Assembly: GCA_948474755.1 (NCBI GenBank)
Contig: CAOLHI010001304.1
Coordinates: 124,001 to 188,000 of the forward strand
Reading direction: 5' to 3'
DNA length: 64,000 bases
DNA from: Ctenosaura bakeri
Taxonomy: Eukaryota > Chordata > Lepidosauria > Squamata > Iguanidae
This document shows, piece after piece, positions 1 through 13,246 of this stretch (its first letter is position 1; each line of letters begins with the position of its first letter). The notes under the pieces are model-generated. The model saw only the letters and a program-made list of their open reading frames with translations. It was not told where the DNA came from and made no database searches. The position numbers were made by a program, and so were the translations under genes.

Positions 1-400
1 CTTTTCTGCCCATAAAATCATGTTTTCTTTGTGAATCAACTGTGTGTGAATTTCTGCAAAATAAATCCATTTTCATCACAGAGAACAGCATTTTACGTGT
101 GAAAACTAATATTTTAATGCATAAATATTAATTCTTGTATAGAAAATGGTGTTTTCTGCACAGAAAGTGCTGATTTCTCTGCAAATCAACCATGTGCAAA
201 TGTTATTCAGAATATCCTGTGTAGAAAACAGCATTTTAAGCATAGAAATTGATTTTTTTTAAAATTTTCCATTCAGAAAATGATGTTTTCTGCACAAAAC
301 AACCACATGTAAATTTTTCACAGAAAGAGTCTCAAACTGCCCAGATTCTCATCAACCCAAGATTCTCCTCTTCCAGATTTCCCAGCACTCAAAAACATGC
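1..400. repeat. Unclassified interspersed repeat built of degenerate ~75-100-bp units
   Basis: Variants of GAAAATGGTGTTTTCTGCAC, ATCAACCATGTGCAAAT and AACAGCATTTTAAGCATAG recur several times. The end of the block (TTTTTCACAGAAAG to CAGATTCT) matches a second locus at 39.1-39.3 kb. I cannot assign a class. Confidence 0.6.
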
Positions 401-480
401 ATTTTAAATATTATTATTAAAATATTAAAATATTAAAAAATATTAAAAATATTAAATATTAAAACATTTTTTAATATTCT
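400..480. repeat. AT-rich (TATTAAAA)n-like low complexity
   Basis: Irregular runs of TATTAAAA units follow the repeat at the start of the window. Confidence 0.8.
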
Positions 481-2830
481 TTCCATCCTTAGCTCTCACA
501 TCACATAACAACTCACTATTTTGTGGAACTTGTTCTTAGGCCCAAACTTGATGTTACCCTAATAAATATGGAAACTAACCCAAGTTCTTATCTCTTAATG
601 GATCCTTAGAGAGACTTTCAGAAACTAGGTGAGGGACTTTTTAAAACAAAGTGAGAACAGGAATGAGAATCAGTAGACAAGGGGAGGCTAATATCAATGC
701 CAATCCATCCTCCCTAGCCCATGTCAGCATTCCAAGAAAAGTATGGGCCAATATTTACCTCTTATTTTATGGACAACATTTACCTCATATGTTATTTATT
801 TATTTTTAAGAGTAGCACTCTGTTCTACCCTTGCAGTGCTCCTTACATTTTCTTTCACTATACAACTCATAAACAATAGCTTCCAACTTTGCATCATGAT
901 ACAATGTGACACAGAAATATTACCAAGCTAAAAGTTCAAAACAACATACTTTTTAATTGTTTATTCTACAGCTGTTTGCAAGCCTGGTAGCTGTAGATGA
1001 AATCATTGGCAAAACAATGTTGGAAGAGGAGAAACAGAGAATCACCTAGCCCCCTGGCCATCTGGAAGATCTTTCCTCTCTTCCCATGCTGCATTAGGAC
1101 AGGATACAACAACTGCAGCACAAGCAGAGTTAAATGCTACAACGTGTTTCTCTGGGCCAGCAATACCAAAAGTGCTGGTCCCTGGAGAAATGGCAGTTCA
1201 TAAAGTAATTGGTTGCTTGTCCCCAGTGAGTTTCCATGAACCAAAGAAACAATTTGTAAAAACCGGACATAAATATGATAACAGTCCCTGTCACACTGGG
1301 GGGGGGAGTATTTGCTGATTCCCCTCATCAGATAATTTGGGAAGCATTAGTTAGACCAAGAGGGAATCTTCCTACCTTAACCAAAGTCTATGGTAAGGGT
1401 AAAGTGCCTCCTCCCTGACCCAGCACATAAAGCATATCCATCTTCTCAGTCTGCCATAGCATAACAGTGTTGTGATGCAGGAATAAAGCTAGGTCATGAA
1501 CCTAGGGCTTTAATTCCAGTTCAACCTGTTATGACACATTCTTCCTTTGTCCCACAATCTGATATGCTTTGCAAAAAGAAGAAAAAAGATGAAGAAGGAA
1601 GGAAGGAAAGGGAAGGGAAGGGAAGGGAAGTCTAATCTTCTTATAAGTCTGACTTCAGAATGTAATTTTGCTTATCCCAAGGCTTATGCAGAACATGAAA
1701 TATCAGGTTTCCAGTGAAGGGGAGAATCAAGAAAGATTCTGAGGATCACAACCCCAACAATGGGGGGGGGACCCACCACCAGCACAGCCATCAGTTGGCA
1801 AGATGACTTCCCTCTTGGCAGTCAATTCCTTCTAGGTCTCTTGTGCTTTGTCGGCAACCTTTCAGCATAATAATAATTCTCTTTATGTCATGCTTTGCAT
1901 TTTGAAAGCAGTTAAGAACTATTAATTGGTCCAGTCAACATGGCCCTGGGGAGTGGGGAAAAGATGGCTTTGGTGTGATTGACTCAGCTTGTATGTACGC
2001 TACCAGCTGCTCTGTGACTGGAGCCACATAAATCTAGGATGTGAGAGAGCGAAATCAGCCCTGTTAGAGCTTATGTTTAGGACTGGATACATCCAGGGGA
2101 AGGCCTGCCTTGGTTTCTACCTGAAGCAGACATTTATTGAGCACCCCCAGACAAGACACTGCCTGATGTATGTACATCTCCATGTTGTAAAAAGCAATTT
2201 ACCTTATCCTGTCCTCAAATTTCTACACCGTTCATCTTTTTTTATTAGGGCTCTATAAATTTGTTGCCACTTATATAACCTTAAAGGAATAGATGCATTT
2301 AGGTTTGACTGCAGCACCTCTACATGCCTGATAATGGAAACTATAAAATATAAATGATAACTACAAAGCAGCCAACAGGTCATATCAGCAAAGCTAGGTT
2401 TATATCTCCTATTGCATTCCAGCTAGTCTGCTGCAACATTCACTTTGCTAGGCCACTTGAACACAAGTATCCTTTACATAGTGGGAAACAGTGGAATTGA
2501 CAGGATATTTTTCTCAATAGACAAGAGGGTTTCTGTATTGATGAAGAAAGAAAGCCTTGACTAAGCTGCCCTTGGAATGCTCCTAGCAGGTGTCCTTGGG
2601 TTCTTTTTTTTATCAGAAAATAGGAGGCTTTGCTATGAATGAAATCCAGAATGAACAAGAAAAAAATCATTTTAATGTATGACTATTAATCATATCTGAA
2701 TTGAGCTTGGAAAGCTAACAAAACTCTTCTCAAACTCATGAAACATGATTCCACATGTCTATTTAACACTGAATTCTGGGCATTCATATTGTGCAGTAAT
2801 TGAAGCTAGTGTGTTATATATACTATATAT
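481..2830. other. Unannotated intronic stretch
   Basis: Apart from the microsatellite at 1.6 kb and G runs near 1,300 and 1,764, I recognise no gene or repeat. Open frames are short and have no family resemblance. Confidence 0.6.
1594..1630. repeat. (GGAA)n/(GGGAA)n microsatellite
   Basis: A short purine run of GGAA followed by GGGAA units. Confidence 0.9.
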
Positions 2831-3261
2831 TTGTCCTCAATCCACATTCACAAAGGTTTGAGGCATAGAACCTTCATGAAAGTGGAAAAATTGTGAATAA
2901 CTCCCTCGCCTGTTCCTTCTCCCATTCCTTGACATGACTCCCCCCTTCCCATTTCCAAGAAAAATGAAAGGGAATTGGGGGGAAGAGCCTTCTTTTCCTT
3001 CTCCAGAGTTTCCCCTCCCCCTTCCCATGCATTTTGCCCCAGCATGGAGAAAATGGATGGGAAGGGGAGGGAGAAAACTCTGGAGGAGGAAAGGAAGGCT
3101 CCTGGAGCCTTCTCCTCTGCATTTCCTTCTGTTTTACCTTGGAGAACTCACCACAGGGCAAAATGCTTAGGAATGGAAGGAGAAGAATTGTGGAGGAAGC
3201 ATGCACACTTGCCAATAATCACATTTGTGAACATAAAACCTGTGAATGTGGAGGAGGACTG
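2831..3261. mobile_element. Tigger-like foldback MITE, ~430 bp
   Basis: Left CCTCAATCCACATTCACA and right TGTGAATGTGGAGGAGGACT are inverted, and TA follows the right end. The interior is a purine/pyrimidine-biased palindrome (TCTCCAGAGTTTCCCCTC with its inverse AACTCTGGAGGAGG). Several apparent small reading frames here are by-products of this composition. Confidence 0.66.
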
Positions 3262-3736
3262 TATACTGTGATGAGGTAATCGTAGAAGATTATCAGAGCA
3301 TGGATCACCATAATAATGCTGTCTTTGTCTATGAATGATTGTAACTGAAGAAGCATAAAAACTGTGCCACCAAAGCCCCAGGGACTTCAAGGGTCAAAGA
3401 GTTCTTCCTGACTACATCCCTCAGTTTTTCAGGGGCTTAACACCATTTAGAATAGGTTATACTAATTTACTACATTTGAGAGCCAGCTACCTGCACTTCT
3501 TCTACTTTGTCAGGATTCAGCTTAGCCTTGACCAACCCATTTCTGAAACTAGATACTTGTTTGGCAGCTGCATGGCCTCATCTGAACACTAATGATATTG
3601 TACTTCCAGCCCACTGAGGACTTCATCCAGAATCCTCAGGCAGCTATTAAAAAGCACAGGGGAGATTGAGGGGCCCACTATACAAGTACACCACTTGTAG
3701 CCCTAGTACTGAAATTGTAGTATAGTATGGTAATTC

Positions 3737-3976
3737 TAAGCCTAAATATCCTAAAGGAACCAGATTCTGATTTATCCTAGAAACTAAGCAGGGTCAGCTT
3801 GGGTTAGTGTTTGGTTGGGAGATGATCACCAAACACCAAGTACTATAGGCTTCCTTTCAGGAAGGAACTGAAAAAAACCACCTCTTAGCATTTCTTTCCA
3901 AAGAAAACATTATGAAATTCAAGGGGCCACTATAAGTCAACAGGCAACTTGAAGGAACTCACACAAATCACACACA
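3737..3976 (+). mobile_element. 5S-rRNA-derived SINE
   Basis: The head resembles 5S rRNA: GAAACTAAGCAGGGTCAGC, TGGGTTAGTGTTTGGTTGGG and GAGATGATCACCAA follow the 5S order. The tail is CCATAAGTCAACAGGCAACT TGAAGG plus a CA-rich end. It is decayed and not a 5S gene: box C spacing is eroded and the tail is non-ribosomal. It resembles 5S-type SINEs known from lizards. Confidence 0.82.
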
Positions 3977-6130
3977 TGGCAGTTATCTACTCAAGAACTT
4001 CCAGGCATAAGCCCTGCCTGCTGACCAGTGGCAACCCATAACACCAACTTGGCCGCTAGAGAAATCCTGGACATATACGGGATTCAACATGGGCAGAAGA
4101 CAATGGTTGTCTGTCATATGGGAAAGAGGTGGGGTTGACAGCTTCTGAGTCGGATGTATCTCTGAACATCTCATGACAAGGTTCTTCAACTGGGCTGCCA
4201 AACTGGGAACAATGCACACATAGTCCCGTTTTTCCCTGAATTGGATCTTGCCCAATGTCAAAACCATCGTAGGATGGTACAAAGGATAAACCAATGGATA
4301 AAGCAATTGTCCATGTGGCCTGTTCATCCCAGGGAAGCTCATGAAATCATGTAGGCTCCCAGGAAAAGGCATCTAAAGAGGCACATAGAGGCCTGCCACA
4401 TCTTCAAAGGACACAAAAAAGGATCCTCAGATAAGTCTGGGAGAGCTGTGGCTTCTGAAACTATCTGAATAAGGTAGAGTCATTACATTCAATCTTGAGA
4501 TACCATGATTGATGGTATCAAAACCCACTAGGAGGTCAGGAAGATCCAACAGGGCTGTTTTCTCTCATCTCTCTCCCCAGAGGTCATCCAACAGGGCAGC
4601 CAAGAAGGTTTTGGTGCTAAACATGGCCTGAATCTAGTTTAAAATGGATTTTGGAAAATGTCTTTAGCATAGCATTTCCTAATCACGCCTCAGCTTACGA
4701 TCTGTGCTTGAACTACTCACAGGATTATTTTAATTTATTATAGTTTTCCAACTTTTCAACCAAAAGCTGAGAGCAATTAAAATCTAATATGAAAAGCAAT
4801 TAAAATGTCACTTGGTGGTACTGTGGGAGACAGAGACTCCACCCTCAGGCTCGCAGTGGCACCAGCTCAAGAAGAGAAATGGAGAGATTAGGGGAAAAGA
4901 AGAGAAGGAAGGTATGCTTGACAGTGTCACAGAGGTAAGTTGTGTTCAGGCAGTTCCCACCTGCTGCAACAAGGCTGAACTTTTCTTTGAGTTATTATTG
5001 TTGAAACAGAAAACAGACATAAATAAATACAAATAGCTGCTCCTGCATATTTCTTCCCAACAAACAGTATGGCTGGGGCACTTATATAACATACCCTAAT
5101 TTGTCTTCATTGTTTCCATTTGAAAAATAAGAAAGAAAATGAAGAAATAAATGTTTCCCTGTGTATTTATCATTATGGCATCCATTTTGTGCCACAGTTT
5201 CACGACTGCTCTCTAATATTTTCTTTACTGTTTGAACAAGGTTGTACCTTATGCCCACAGAATAAGGAAGAGATATTCTAATGCTTGAATTAACATGCCA
5301 GAAATGATGTTCTATAAATAGCAAATGTTTCCTATAGCTAAATATCGCAACAAAACAGCTCAACATACTCAGGATAAAGTTTAGAAATAGGGAGCACCTC
5401 CCAAATGATTCTGCTTCAGAGAAAAGTTCCAAGCTCATGAAAAATTAAGATACATGCAACTATTTTGCAATCGTCCAGGCCAACTATCTATTTTACTCAT
5501 ATATATTGATTTTATATTTCCAATAGATTTTTTATTTTCAAATATAGATAATCTTTTGTACATTTTTAATTTGATTATAAGCCAATTTGGTTTTATTTTT
5601 TAAAAATAATGGGAATAAACATTTTATATATTCCAAAATATCAGTTCCCTCTGTCCCACCCTTGCTTTTCCATTAGGCAGTAGCAGGAGACATGGAAAAC
5701 TCTTCCACCAGATCTACTGAAAGACCAGCTCCATCAGGGTCTTCTTTCCTCTATAAACCTATGGCCCTTTTACACTGAATAATTACAGTACTGTAATGAC
5801 CCTGTAAGACCATGGGGGCCAGGCTGTACAAAGCGTTAACTCAGGGGACCTGAGCTACAGATCATGGGCAAGAGACCAGATTGCCCCACATGGCTTTTAT
5901 TAGCCAATGGGAATTGAGAACAGAAAAAAAGTAAGAGGATTCTGGGAAGAAGAAGAGAAGGAGGGGACACGTGGTGTAAGCATGCAGCTAATTGCTCTAA
6001 GTCAGAGCAAGGGAAGGAATCCCAGGAAGGATTACAAGGAAATCAGAGGCTTTTCTAGCCAGAGATCAGTCGCACAGGGACGGGGGGGTGCTGGGAATGA
6101 TTCACCTCAGGTGGCAATGTTTTTGGGGCG
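3977..6130. other. Unannotated intronic stretch
   Basis: AT-rich, with a strongly AT-biased patch at 5,480-5,640. No coding or repeat homology recognised. Confidence 0.6.
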
Positions 6131-6260
6131 TCCTGGTCCATAGCCATGCCCCCACATGCCCTAGCCATCCCCCCCAAGCACCACAGCCACACCCACACAT
6201 GCCATGGCCACGTCCTTCATGCCATAGCCATGCCCCCTCCCATGCACCCCTCCACACACT
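6131..6260. repeat. C-rich degenerate minisatellite
   Basis: Irregular units of the kind CCACACCCACACATGCCATG recur, giving a strongly strand-biased block. The small frames on both strands here are repeat artefacts. Confidence 0.65.
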
Positions 6261-6779
6261 CCAAGCTCTGCCACTGCCAGAGATATTAGGTTTTTCCATT
6301 CTTTGGAGGGCTGAGGAAGGCAACATGTGGAGTTGGAGAATAACTTTGTTTGTTTGCCTTTGTCTAATGAGTTTGGTTTTTTTTCCTCTTGTGACCAGAA
6401 GGGAGATACACAGATAGCCAGTGCTTTAAGCAAATCAAGTTAGCCTGATACATCTTCAGTTACCTTTTACTACACCATTTACTTCTTCTTTTTTTTAATT
6501 AAAGAATTTTCCCTCATGAATCCTTGCTTTGTTTTTTTGAGGGACAGTAGGAAACCCTGGTCACATGTCTCCATGATGATGTCTACCACAAACTCAGTTT
6601 TTTAAAAAAGTATTTTTTTTTCTTCTCCCAGTAAACATAAGGGGGGGGTGGAGTCATCCTTAGGAAAGGAAAGGGAGACTGACTCTTCAGAGAAAGACTT
6701 GGTGGCAGCACTGCTACTTCTGCTGCACTGGGAAGAGGTTATATAGCTGGGCAGAACCCACCCCTTTTTTGTCGCAAGT

Positions 6780-6970
6780 ACTATGATTCCACCTGAAGTT
6801 ACATCCCAGTATCCAGTGGAATCCTGGGCTTTGTAGTATGAAAGGGTGTTAGACCTCTGTGGCAGAGACTTTTAAATGCCTTCTACTGTGAATTCCAAGA
6901 TTCCATATGACATTCCCATGGTACCTAAAGAGGAATAGAATGCTAACATTGTGTAATGTGAAAGAGCCCT
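6780..6970. repeat. Possible MITE remnant
   Basis: GGAATCCTGGGCTTTGTAGT and the right-end CATTGTGTAATGTGAAAGAGCC resemble small foldback elements elsewhere in the window. The ends are not firmly paired. Confidence 0.4.
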
Positions 6971-8689
6971 GGGCTGTGAACATTCTACCATGCTTCATCA
7001 GAGGGAAATTTGGGAAATGACCATCGGCTCCACCCAAAGATTAGATCTATCCCTCAACTGTCATCTAGCAGCAACCATTCTATCAGGCTGAAGCAAAAGG
7101 AAACATGGAGAAAATGGCCATTCCATCAGCCTGCAGAGAGCCTCTCTCATTTAATTGTTCCCGTGACTGTTGGCCATTAAGAACTACAATTGAACTTTAA
7201 GAACTGATGCATAAATAAATTTGTGATCGAGCTTCATTTTTTTTCTCTTCCCTTTTTCTCCACTCTCCACTTTTTAATGTTATTAAGCTGTGGATAGAGA
7301 GTATGTTGTTGTTTTTTAAGTGATGAAATATTAAGCTGCCCTTGGAGTGCTGAGCTGAACACAGGGTAAAATGTTTTCAAGTAAATAAGGTCAACAAGAT
7401 TTGAAAATAATGGCCTTGAAAAGCAGTCTTTACCTCCAGAATCCCACCATTCACACCCTGCTCAATTATCACTTTTCAGAAATGGCTGCTGATCCTTGTA
7501 TAGTCATAACAGTACTTTCCACACATAGCAGGAAGATACTGGCAAGCCTGGGGCAATCTATATTTTGCAGAATTTTGCATGCTCAGTATCCACAAAACCG
7601 TAAGTCATTTGACAAAGAAAACCTGGGGATCACTGACTGGAAGGGGCCTGAGAAATTAAGGGTGTATCTGTAGCAAACAGGCTTCAAAATACCACTGATC
7701 AGCTAGAAGGAAAAGCTAGCTGAGAATGGGGGAAACAATTAAAGAAAAGGTTAGGCAGAGAATGGAAGGCAAGTAGTCCTATCTCTGTATTTGCTCCCTG
7801 ATTTTTCACTTTCCACACTTCTAAAACACAGGAGGGCTACGAAAACAAAACAGCCATGTCCCTTGTAAAATTCCAAGAACAAAGCAGGGCAATTGAACAA
7901 TAAAAGCCTCACCTCAAAGCACCCTCAGCCCTTCTGTATGCTGGTGGTGTGCCCTGCCACTGGGCTATGGCCTCCATAAAACATTATTCTGCATTTTGGT
8001 CTCAAGAAGGAACCAATTTAATCTCCTGAGGATACAGCACTAGCAGAAGAACAGACTGCAAATTTAACCCAAATTCACCAAGGATTCTCCATCAGTGCAA
8101 CATCCACTTACATATAGGATCTAGATTTGGAGAACTTTGAAGTTTCAGAATTTTGCTTATCTGTGTTCTCACAAGTCGAGGCATTTTTGCTGCAGGGCTC
8201 TGTAATTCAGAAAGCTTAATCTCTTTTGGGGGCAAAATTTAAATTATACTATGTGTTTGCGTGTGTACTCTTCATTGGGCTTTTTTGACATAAAGAGAAG
8301 GCATGATAGTGTCAGGAGTCAAGGGAAAACCCAAAATAAATAAATGAAAAATGAATCATCCAGAGATTTACTACCCTTTCTAAAGGAAGTTGTTGTGCTG
8401 CCCCTGTTGGCTTCTTCTTCTTTATAAGTACTCATGTGAAAATAGTGCTGCAATATTATACCTCACAGCGAAGCTTTCCAAACAGAAACTCATTCTGCTA
8501 CAGCCGCATCTGTCAATCAATATGCTTCACCGCTGCCTTGTCACATGTGCCTCAAAACTGAGAGGTTTATGGTTGCTCACTGAGCCATGGATCTTGGTTG
8601 TCGACCCCAGTTGACAGTAGAGAATGGACCATTAAGTAGTCATATGTTTCATTTTATTTATACCATATGGGCTTACTTCTGGTGGATCG
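6971..8689. other. Unannotated intronic stretch
   Basis: I see nothing identifiable here, only ordinary AT-rich intron. Confidence 0.6.
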
Positions 8690-8865
8690 TTTTAATAGTT
8701 AGAAATAGTCTCGGCTCACAAAGGCACTCAAGGCTACCTAGAATACAATAAAATACATACAATGATTCAGCTACTTTTTTTTTTTAAAAAGTGACATATA
8801 AACACCACTATTTAACATAAAAAGACAATTAAAAAAATTAAAAATACCCCCATGCTAGTTGCTCA
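8690..8865. repeat. Old interspersed repeat fragment
   Basis: CACTCAAGGCTACCTAGAAT, then AATAAAATACATACAATG and A-rich sequence, resembles the GGTGGTTTACAA-type repeat at 16.6 kb. Confidence 0.4.
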
Positions 8866-9824
8866 TTTCAGGAGGAAACCATCAGTCATGTTAAATGCAG
8901 GCACGGTTCAGACTAAAATACTGAGGCATCCAGATTTATAATTCAACATCCAAACCACTACACAACACTAGCTCTCATCATTTAATTTACTCATATTTAA
9001 ATACTACATGAGATATCAAGGTCTTTGATCAAATGATAACTATAGGGGAAATCATCTAGAATCAGATGGTTTACCTACACAAATACAAACATACAAACAC
9101 ACACAAACATTACTGTGGCAAAACTGTGCTAGCAAAAGACTGAGCGCACATTTTTCATGTAGTAAAGCAAATTCTTCTTTTGTTAGTACAATACATACAA
9201 GATCCTTGCAAGCAAGCCTTGTTTCAGTGGAAAGTGACACCCATTACAAGGTGCATTCAAGATCTCTCCTACCTCCCCTGATACTTTCTTTACTTCCTGG
9301 GATTATCTCATCACTGAAAAAAGAAATGACTAATGCAGGGAATGAGACAACCTTTGTGCTCAGTAACATGAGCAAGGCCACCTGCCTTAACTAATATGGC
9401 AAGATGAAAAGGTCACATCTATCAAGCAATCATGTTTAGGCTACTGAATCAAAAGGAGACATCTTGAAACTGGCTGCAAACCCCGCACAAAGCATTTTAC
9501 ACAGAGCTGCCCTTGATTGCAGTAGATACTGGCATATATGGAATGGCAGCCACAAATGGATGTTATATAAAGCAAATGAAATAAAGTAAAATAAAATAAA
9601 ATCCCCTCAAAAAACATCTTGTAGCAAATACATTTCATGATTATTGGGCTCAAATAGTCTAGGGGAAAAAGTCTTCCTGGGATATCATAGTATGGAACTA
9701 AGAACTTTTCCTGTGTACTTCTATTAGCCATTTAGTAAATTCATAATTTTTTTTTTTAAAAAAAAAAGAAACTACATCTTATAGCAAAACTATTTCACAG
9801 CTACTTAACTCAAGTAGCCAGAAG
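8866..9824. other. Unannotated intronic stretch
   Basis: Contains a short T/A homopolymer junction at 9,749-9,768. No gene or named repeat seen. Confidence 0.6.
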
Positions 9825-10015
9825 AAACGATTCCATGTAAATACTAGGAAGAACTTCCTGGTGGTAAGAGCTGTTCAACAGTGGAATGAACTTGAAATCT
9901 TAAAGCAGAATTTGGATGGCTGTGTCTCAGGGGTGCTTCAGCTCTCTATTCCACCATGCCAGAGGACTGAACTAGATGACCCCTGCTGTCTCTCCCAATT
10001 CTATGACATCATGTT
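9825..10015 (+). mobile_element. Old CR1 3'-end fragment
   Basis: It matches the terminal ORF2/3' UTR of the other CR1 copies (AGGAAGAACTTCCTGG, GTTCAACAGTGGAATG) and ends near a single TTCTATGA. It is heavily diverged and only about 190 bp long. Confidence 0.72.
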
Positions 10016-10030
10016 TCAGTTATGCCAGTA

Positions 10031-10252
10031 CAATGCATCCTCTATATTGGTGGGGGTTCCATTCCAGAAGCCCTTGCGTTGAACAAAAACACAAATGTTC
10101 TATCCCATTATCATCAATGGATGCAGCAGGTGCGCACTCATGCTGGCACAGGCAAGCACCTGGTGCATCCATTGTCAATAACAAGGCACATTGACAATAA
10201 TAGGACACACACTTTTGTGTGTGCAGAGATTGCCCCAGCAGAGGGAGCACTG
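10031..10252. mobile_element. Mariner/Tigger-like MITE, 222 bp
   Basis: CAATGCATCCTCTATATTGG at one end and AGAGGGAGCACTG at the other are inverted, with TA on both sides. It is the same family and nearly the same length as the element at 24.6 kb, in opposite internal orientation. Confidence 0.7.
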
Positions 10253-10259
10253 TAATAGT

Positions 10260-10680
10260 CTCTTGGCATTGGCTGCCAGTCTACTTCCACATATTAAACA
10301 AATGGCTTGTTTAATTTCCAAGACCCTAAATAGCTTGGGTCCACATTTAATGAAGCACTGCTGCTTTCTGTATATCCTCTAAATCTCTAAGTCTCTAAAT
10401 ACATCTTCAGATGATGTTTTCATAGTGCTCCCATCAAGCAGTGTGCAACAGACATCTGGCAAAAAAACAGCTTTTTCAGGAGTGGTACCACAGAGAGGCT
10501 GTCTATAGCTGTGATGTGGCCGTCTGGTACTAGGTGAAGGTTGTTTTTATGGGTGTTTCAATATGATTTTCAAGTCATTTCAAATCACCAGGATTTAATT
10601 TTCTGGTGCAAGCACCAGATTATCATTGCTATTTTTCTCTTATCTATTTAATTTGTACATAGTGATTGGGGCTGAGGAAG
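10260..10680 (+). repeat. Interspersed repeat, probably LINE-derived, class unresolved
   Basis: It contains GGCATTGGCTGCCAGTC, AAGACCCTAAATAGCTTGGG and GAGTGGTACCACAGAGAGGC, an order I associate with a common reptile repeat. It is strongly eroded. Confidence 0.45.
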
Positions 10681-12293
10681 TCTAATGCTTAAGTGTTGGT
10701 GCTTTGTTATTTTAAAGTTTGGAAGGTCCCCAGAGGATATTGTGTGGGCTGTGCAAAGATGCTAAAAATTAATAAACATATTTTTGATACTTCTAAATGT
10801 TTAATTTGCATTGAGTTATCCTCATTAGGCTTGCCATCAACAGATGTCCAATTCTCATTTGAAACTGCCTCAGATTACAGGTGGGAATTTAGATGGCTGA
10901 ATGCTCTCTCATACAAAAAGCTATCTGTATACAGACACTAGATGCCAGAGACAAGAAATTTACAGTGAAATGTCGTACAGCCCCAACATTAAAGAGAAAA
11001 TTCTTATGCTTTGACTTTTGGTAGATCCAGTCACAAATGAATACAATCAGGTCCCAAAATGGTTAAAGAAGCTAAAGATGTGTTGTACATTCCCAGAACA
11101 ACAGAAGAGACTCCACTATCTCCAGGCAAAGCTTTTTTTAAAAAATTATTTTTGTTCTCTGACATTTTGCATTTAAACCTACTTTACTAGTTTTAATAGA
11201 AGAAAGCAAATCTATGCCAGCTTAAGGCTGATATGTATGGGTGGGGCAGGGGGTGAAACTGGGCAGTGTAGAAAGAGCAAGAAGAATTTGGATCCTTTCA
11301 GCAGCCTTTTATTAAACGTTCAAGTTGAAGTAAGAAACTCTAGGTCCACGGCATCCAGTCCCAGGGTTATTTTTTTCCAGATTCAGCCTCCTTCCCTGAC
11401 CATGCCCTGTCTCCAATAAAGTTAAATGAAAAAGCAGATCCTTCTTTTATAAATCCTTGTTTCTTTTATTTGCGCCCTCCAGAAAAATCAACAATTCAAA
11501 AGAGTTTTTATAAAACAGGAAATGTGTTTCTGACCATATCCAGATTTATTTAGGTAAGAATGGTATATGATGAGTTCTAGGGGTGAAAAAAATAGTTCCC
11601 GTGTATTTGGAACTGTAGTTGCAAGGATGTTCAAGCACTGTGAAAGAAGGCCTAAATGGTTTCACATGTGCTAACCCAAAATTGTTTGTACCTCTGTTAT
11701 TTGTGAACCCTGGTGCAAGGGAAATTCTTCCGAATGAATAAGCTGACACCGTGAAAGTTATATAGCATATTTTGTTCCTTAAGATGCCAAGACACTGGGG
11801 AATGGGTTATGTAGCAAGGACTGGAGAATGAGGCTGCAGAACCAACTGGAGCCCAGAAGTTTTGACTTCTATCAAATTTGGTAGCTTTATAAAACTGTCC
11901 GAGCTCATGCACACTGCAATAGTGACTTGGCAACCTTAGCAAACTATGTTAGAATGTAAGAGCTCATGGCTCAAAGCTCCCATTTTCTCTAGATTCTGGT
12001 CTGTCAGAGTGAGAGACAGAAATAACACTTTCCCCTAAAAAAAGTTAGATCTCCGGTTCTTCTCATTTCTCCTAGATTTACAGAGAAAATAAAGTTACTG
12101 GTTCTCCCCTACCCCACATTTTAGTTCTATAATGGGGGTTAGAAAGTACATCTTCTGTAAACCAGTATTGAAAAAGGCTGTGTGGACTTTCCTTTGAAAG
12201 TGATGTTATCTACAATAGCATCACTTTCAAGATGACAATACAGATGAGAGGCAGAAGCTATCCTTTGGAATTGTTCTAGTGGCCAGTTTCTGT
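10681..12293. other. Unannotated intronic stretch
   Basis: A small perfect hairpin (GAAAGTGATG with CATCACTTTC) sits at 12,194-12,230. Otherwise nothing recognisable. Confidence 0.6.
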
Positions 12294-12348
12294 TATGGAT
12301 GGATGGATGGACAGAAGGGAAAGGGAGGGAGGGAGGGAGGGAGGGAGG
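12294..12348. repeat. (GGAT)n then (GGGA)n microsatellite
   Basis: Four GGAT units and then about six GGGA units with a short spacer. Confidence 0.92.
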
Positions 12349-12538
12349 CATCCAGCAAGAGGACATATTCAAAGAGGACCCACATCTGATCTGCATAATA
12401 ACACCAGGAAGTAGGGATGGAAAGAACATGCAAAAAAGGGTTCAAAAACATTTTTCTCAACTGTTGGAAAACAAGGAGAATACTAAAATCACCAGAATCT
12501 TTACAGTTCAGGATGTATTCTGCATGATACACATATGG

Positions 12539-12578
<40 letters not shown>
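12539..12578. repeat. (TTAG)n microsatellite
   Basis: About ten uninterrupted GTTA units. Confidence 0.95.
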
Positions 12579-12639
12579 TTTTGTTTATGGTTTCTGTTTT
12601 ATGTGCAGGATGCAGCATTTTTGAGCATAAAATATATTA

Positions 12640-12949
12640 CAGTCAACCCTCCACATTCTCTAGGGCACAAGACCCTCACAAAAGTGAAGAAAATACAAAT
12701 GTCAACATCTGTGTTTGTTTCGCTGGGAAGGAGGCTGAGGCATGATGGGGACAGCAAACACCCAGGGTCCAAACCAGGTCAGGAGGCGGAGGACCAGAGG
12801 CCAGTTTTGAAAGGGATGCATGGCCTGACTGGAGCCTCCAAGAGGGAAGGTTCCCTTTGAAAAGAAATACTTAAGGTGGGGAGCAGAGGCTGAAGAAACT
12901 CACAAATAATCAAATCCATGAAAGTGAAACCCACAAATGCAGACGACTG
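12640..12949. mobile_element. Tigger-like foldback MITE, ~310 bp
   Basis: The left end CAGTCAACCCTCCACATTC is preceded by TA. The right end (AAAGTGAAACCCACAAATGC, AGACGACTG) corresponds to the 42.4-kb copy's right end but is more diverged. Confidence 0.68.
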
Positions 12950-13246
12950 ATTATGCAGAAAATGTGCAAAAATACCATATCTAAATTTTGCACAGAAGTC
13001 CTAAACCTCAACTACTCTTATTTTGAAGAGTTTCCAATGCTAAAATTACTTGTTGTTTTCTCTGAGTACAAAATTAGTGAAGAATTCCATCTCTACCAAG
13101 AAACACAAATCAAGTGAGCAACAACCTCTAGATTTTGGAGTCTCCAATTACCTTCTTCATTTATACCCTCAAATCTGTCAAGTACTGTCCTCCTGTGAAA
13201 GGATGGAGCTGTCCAGGTAACATAACAATGTATACACAGAGAATAA

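Noticed and set aside
2837..3390. Several overlapping frames of 60-113 codons on both strands
   Set aside because: They come from the biased, palindromic interior of a foldback element and read in many frames at once.
3780..3850. A possible 5S rRNA gene
   Set aside because: Only part of the 5S order is kept, with many substitutions and a SINE tail; no terminator is in place.
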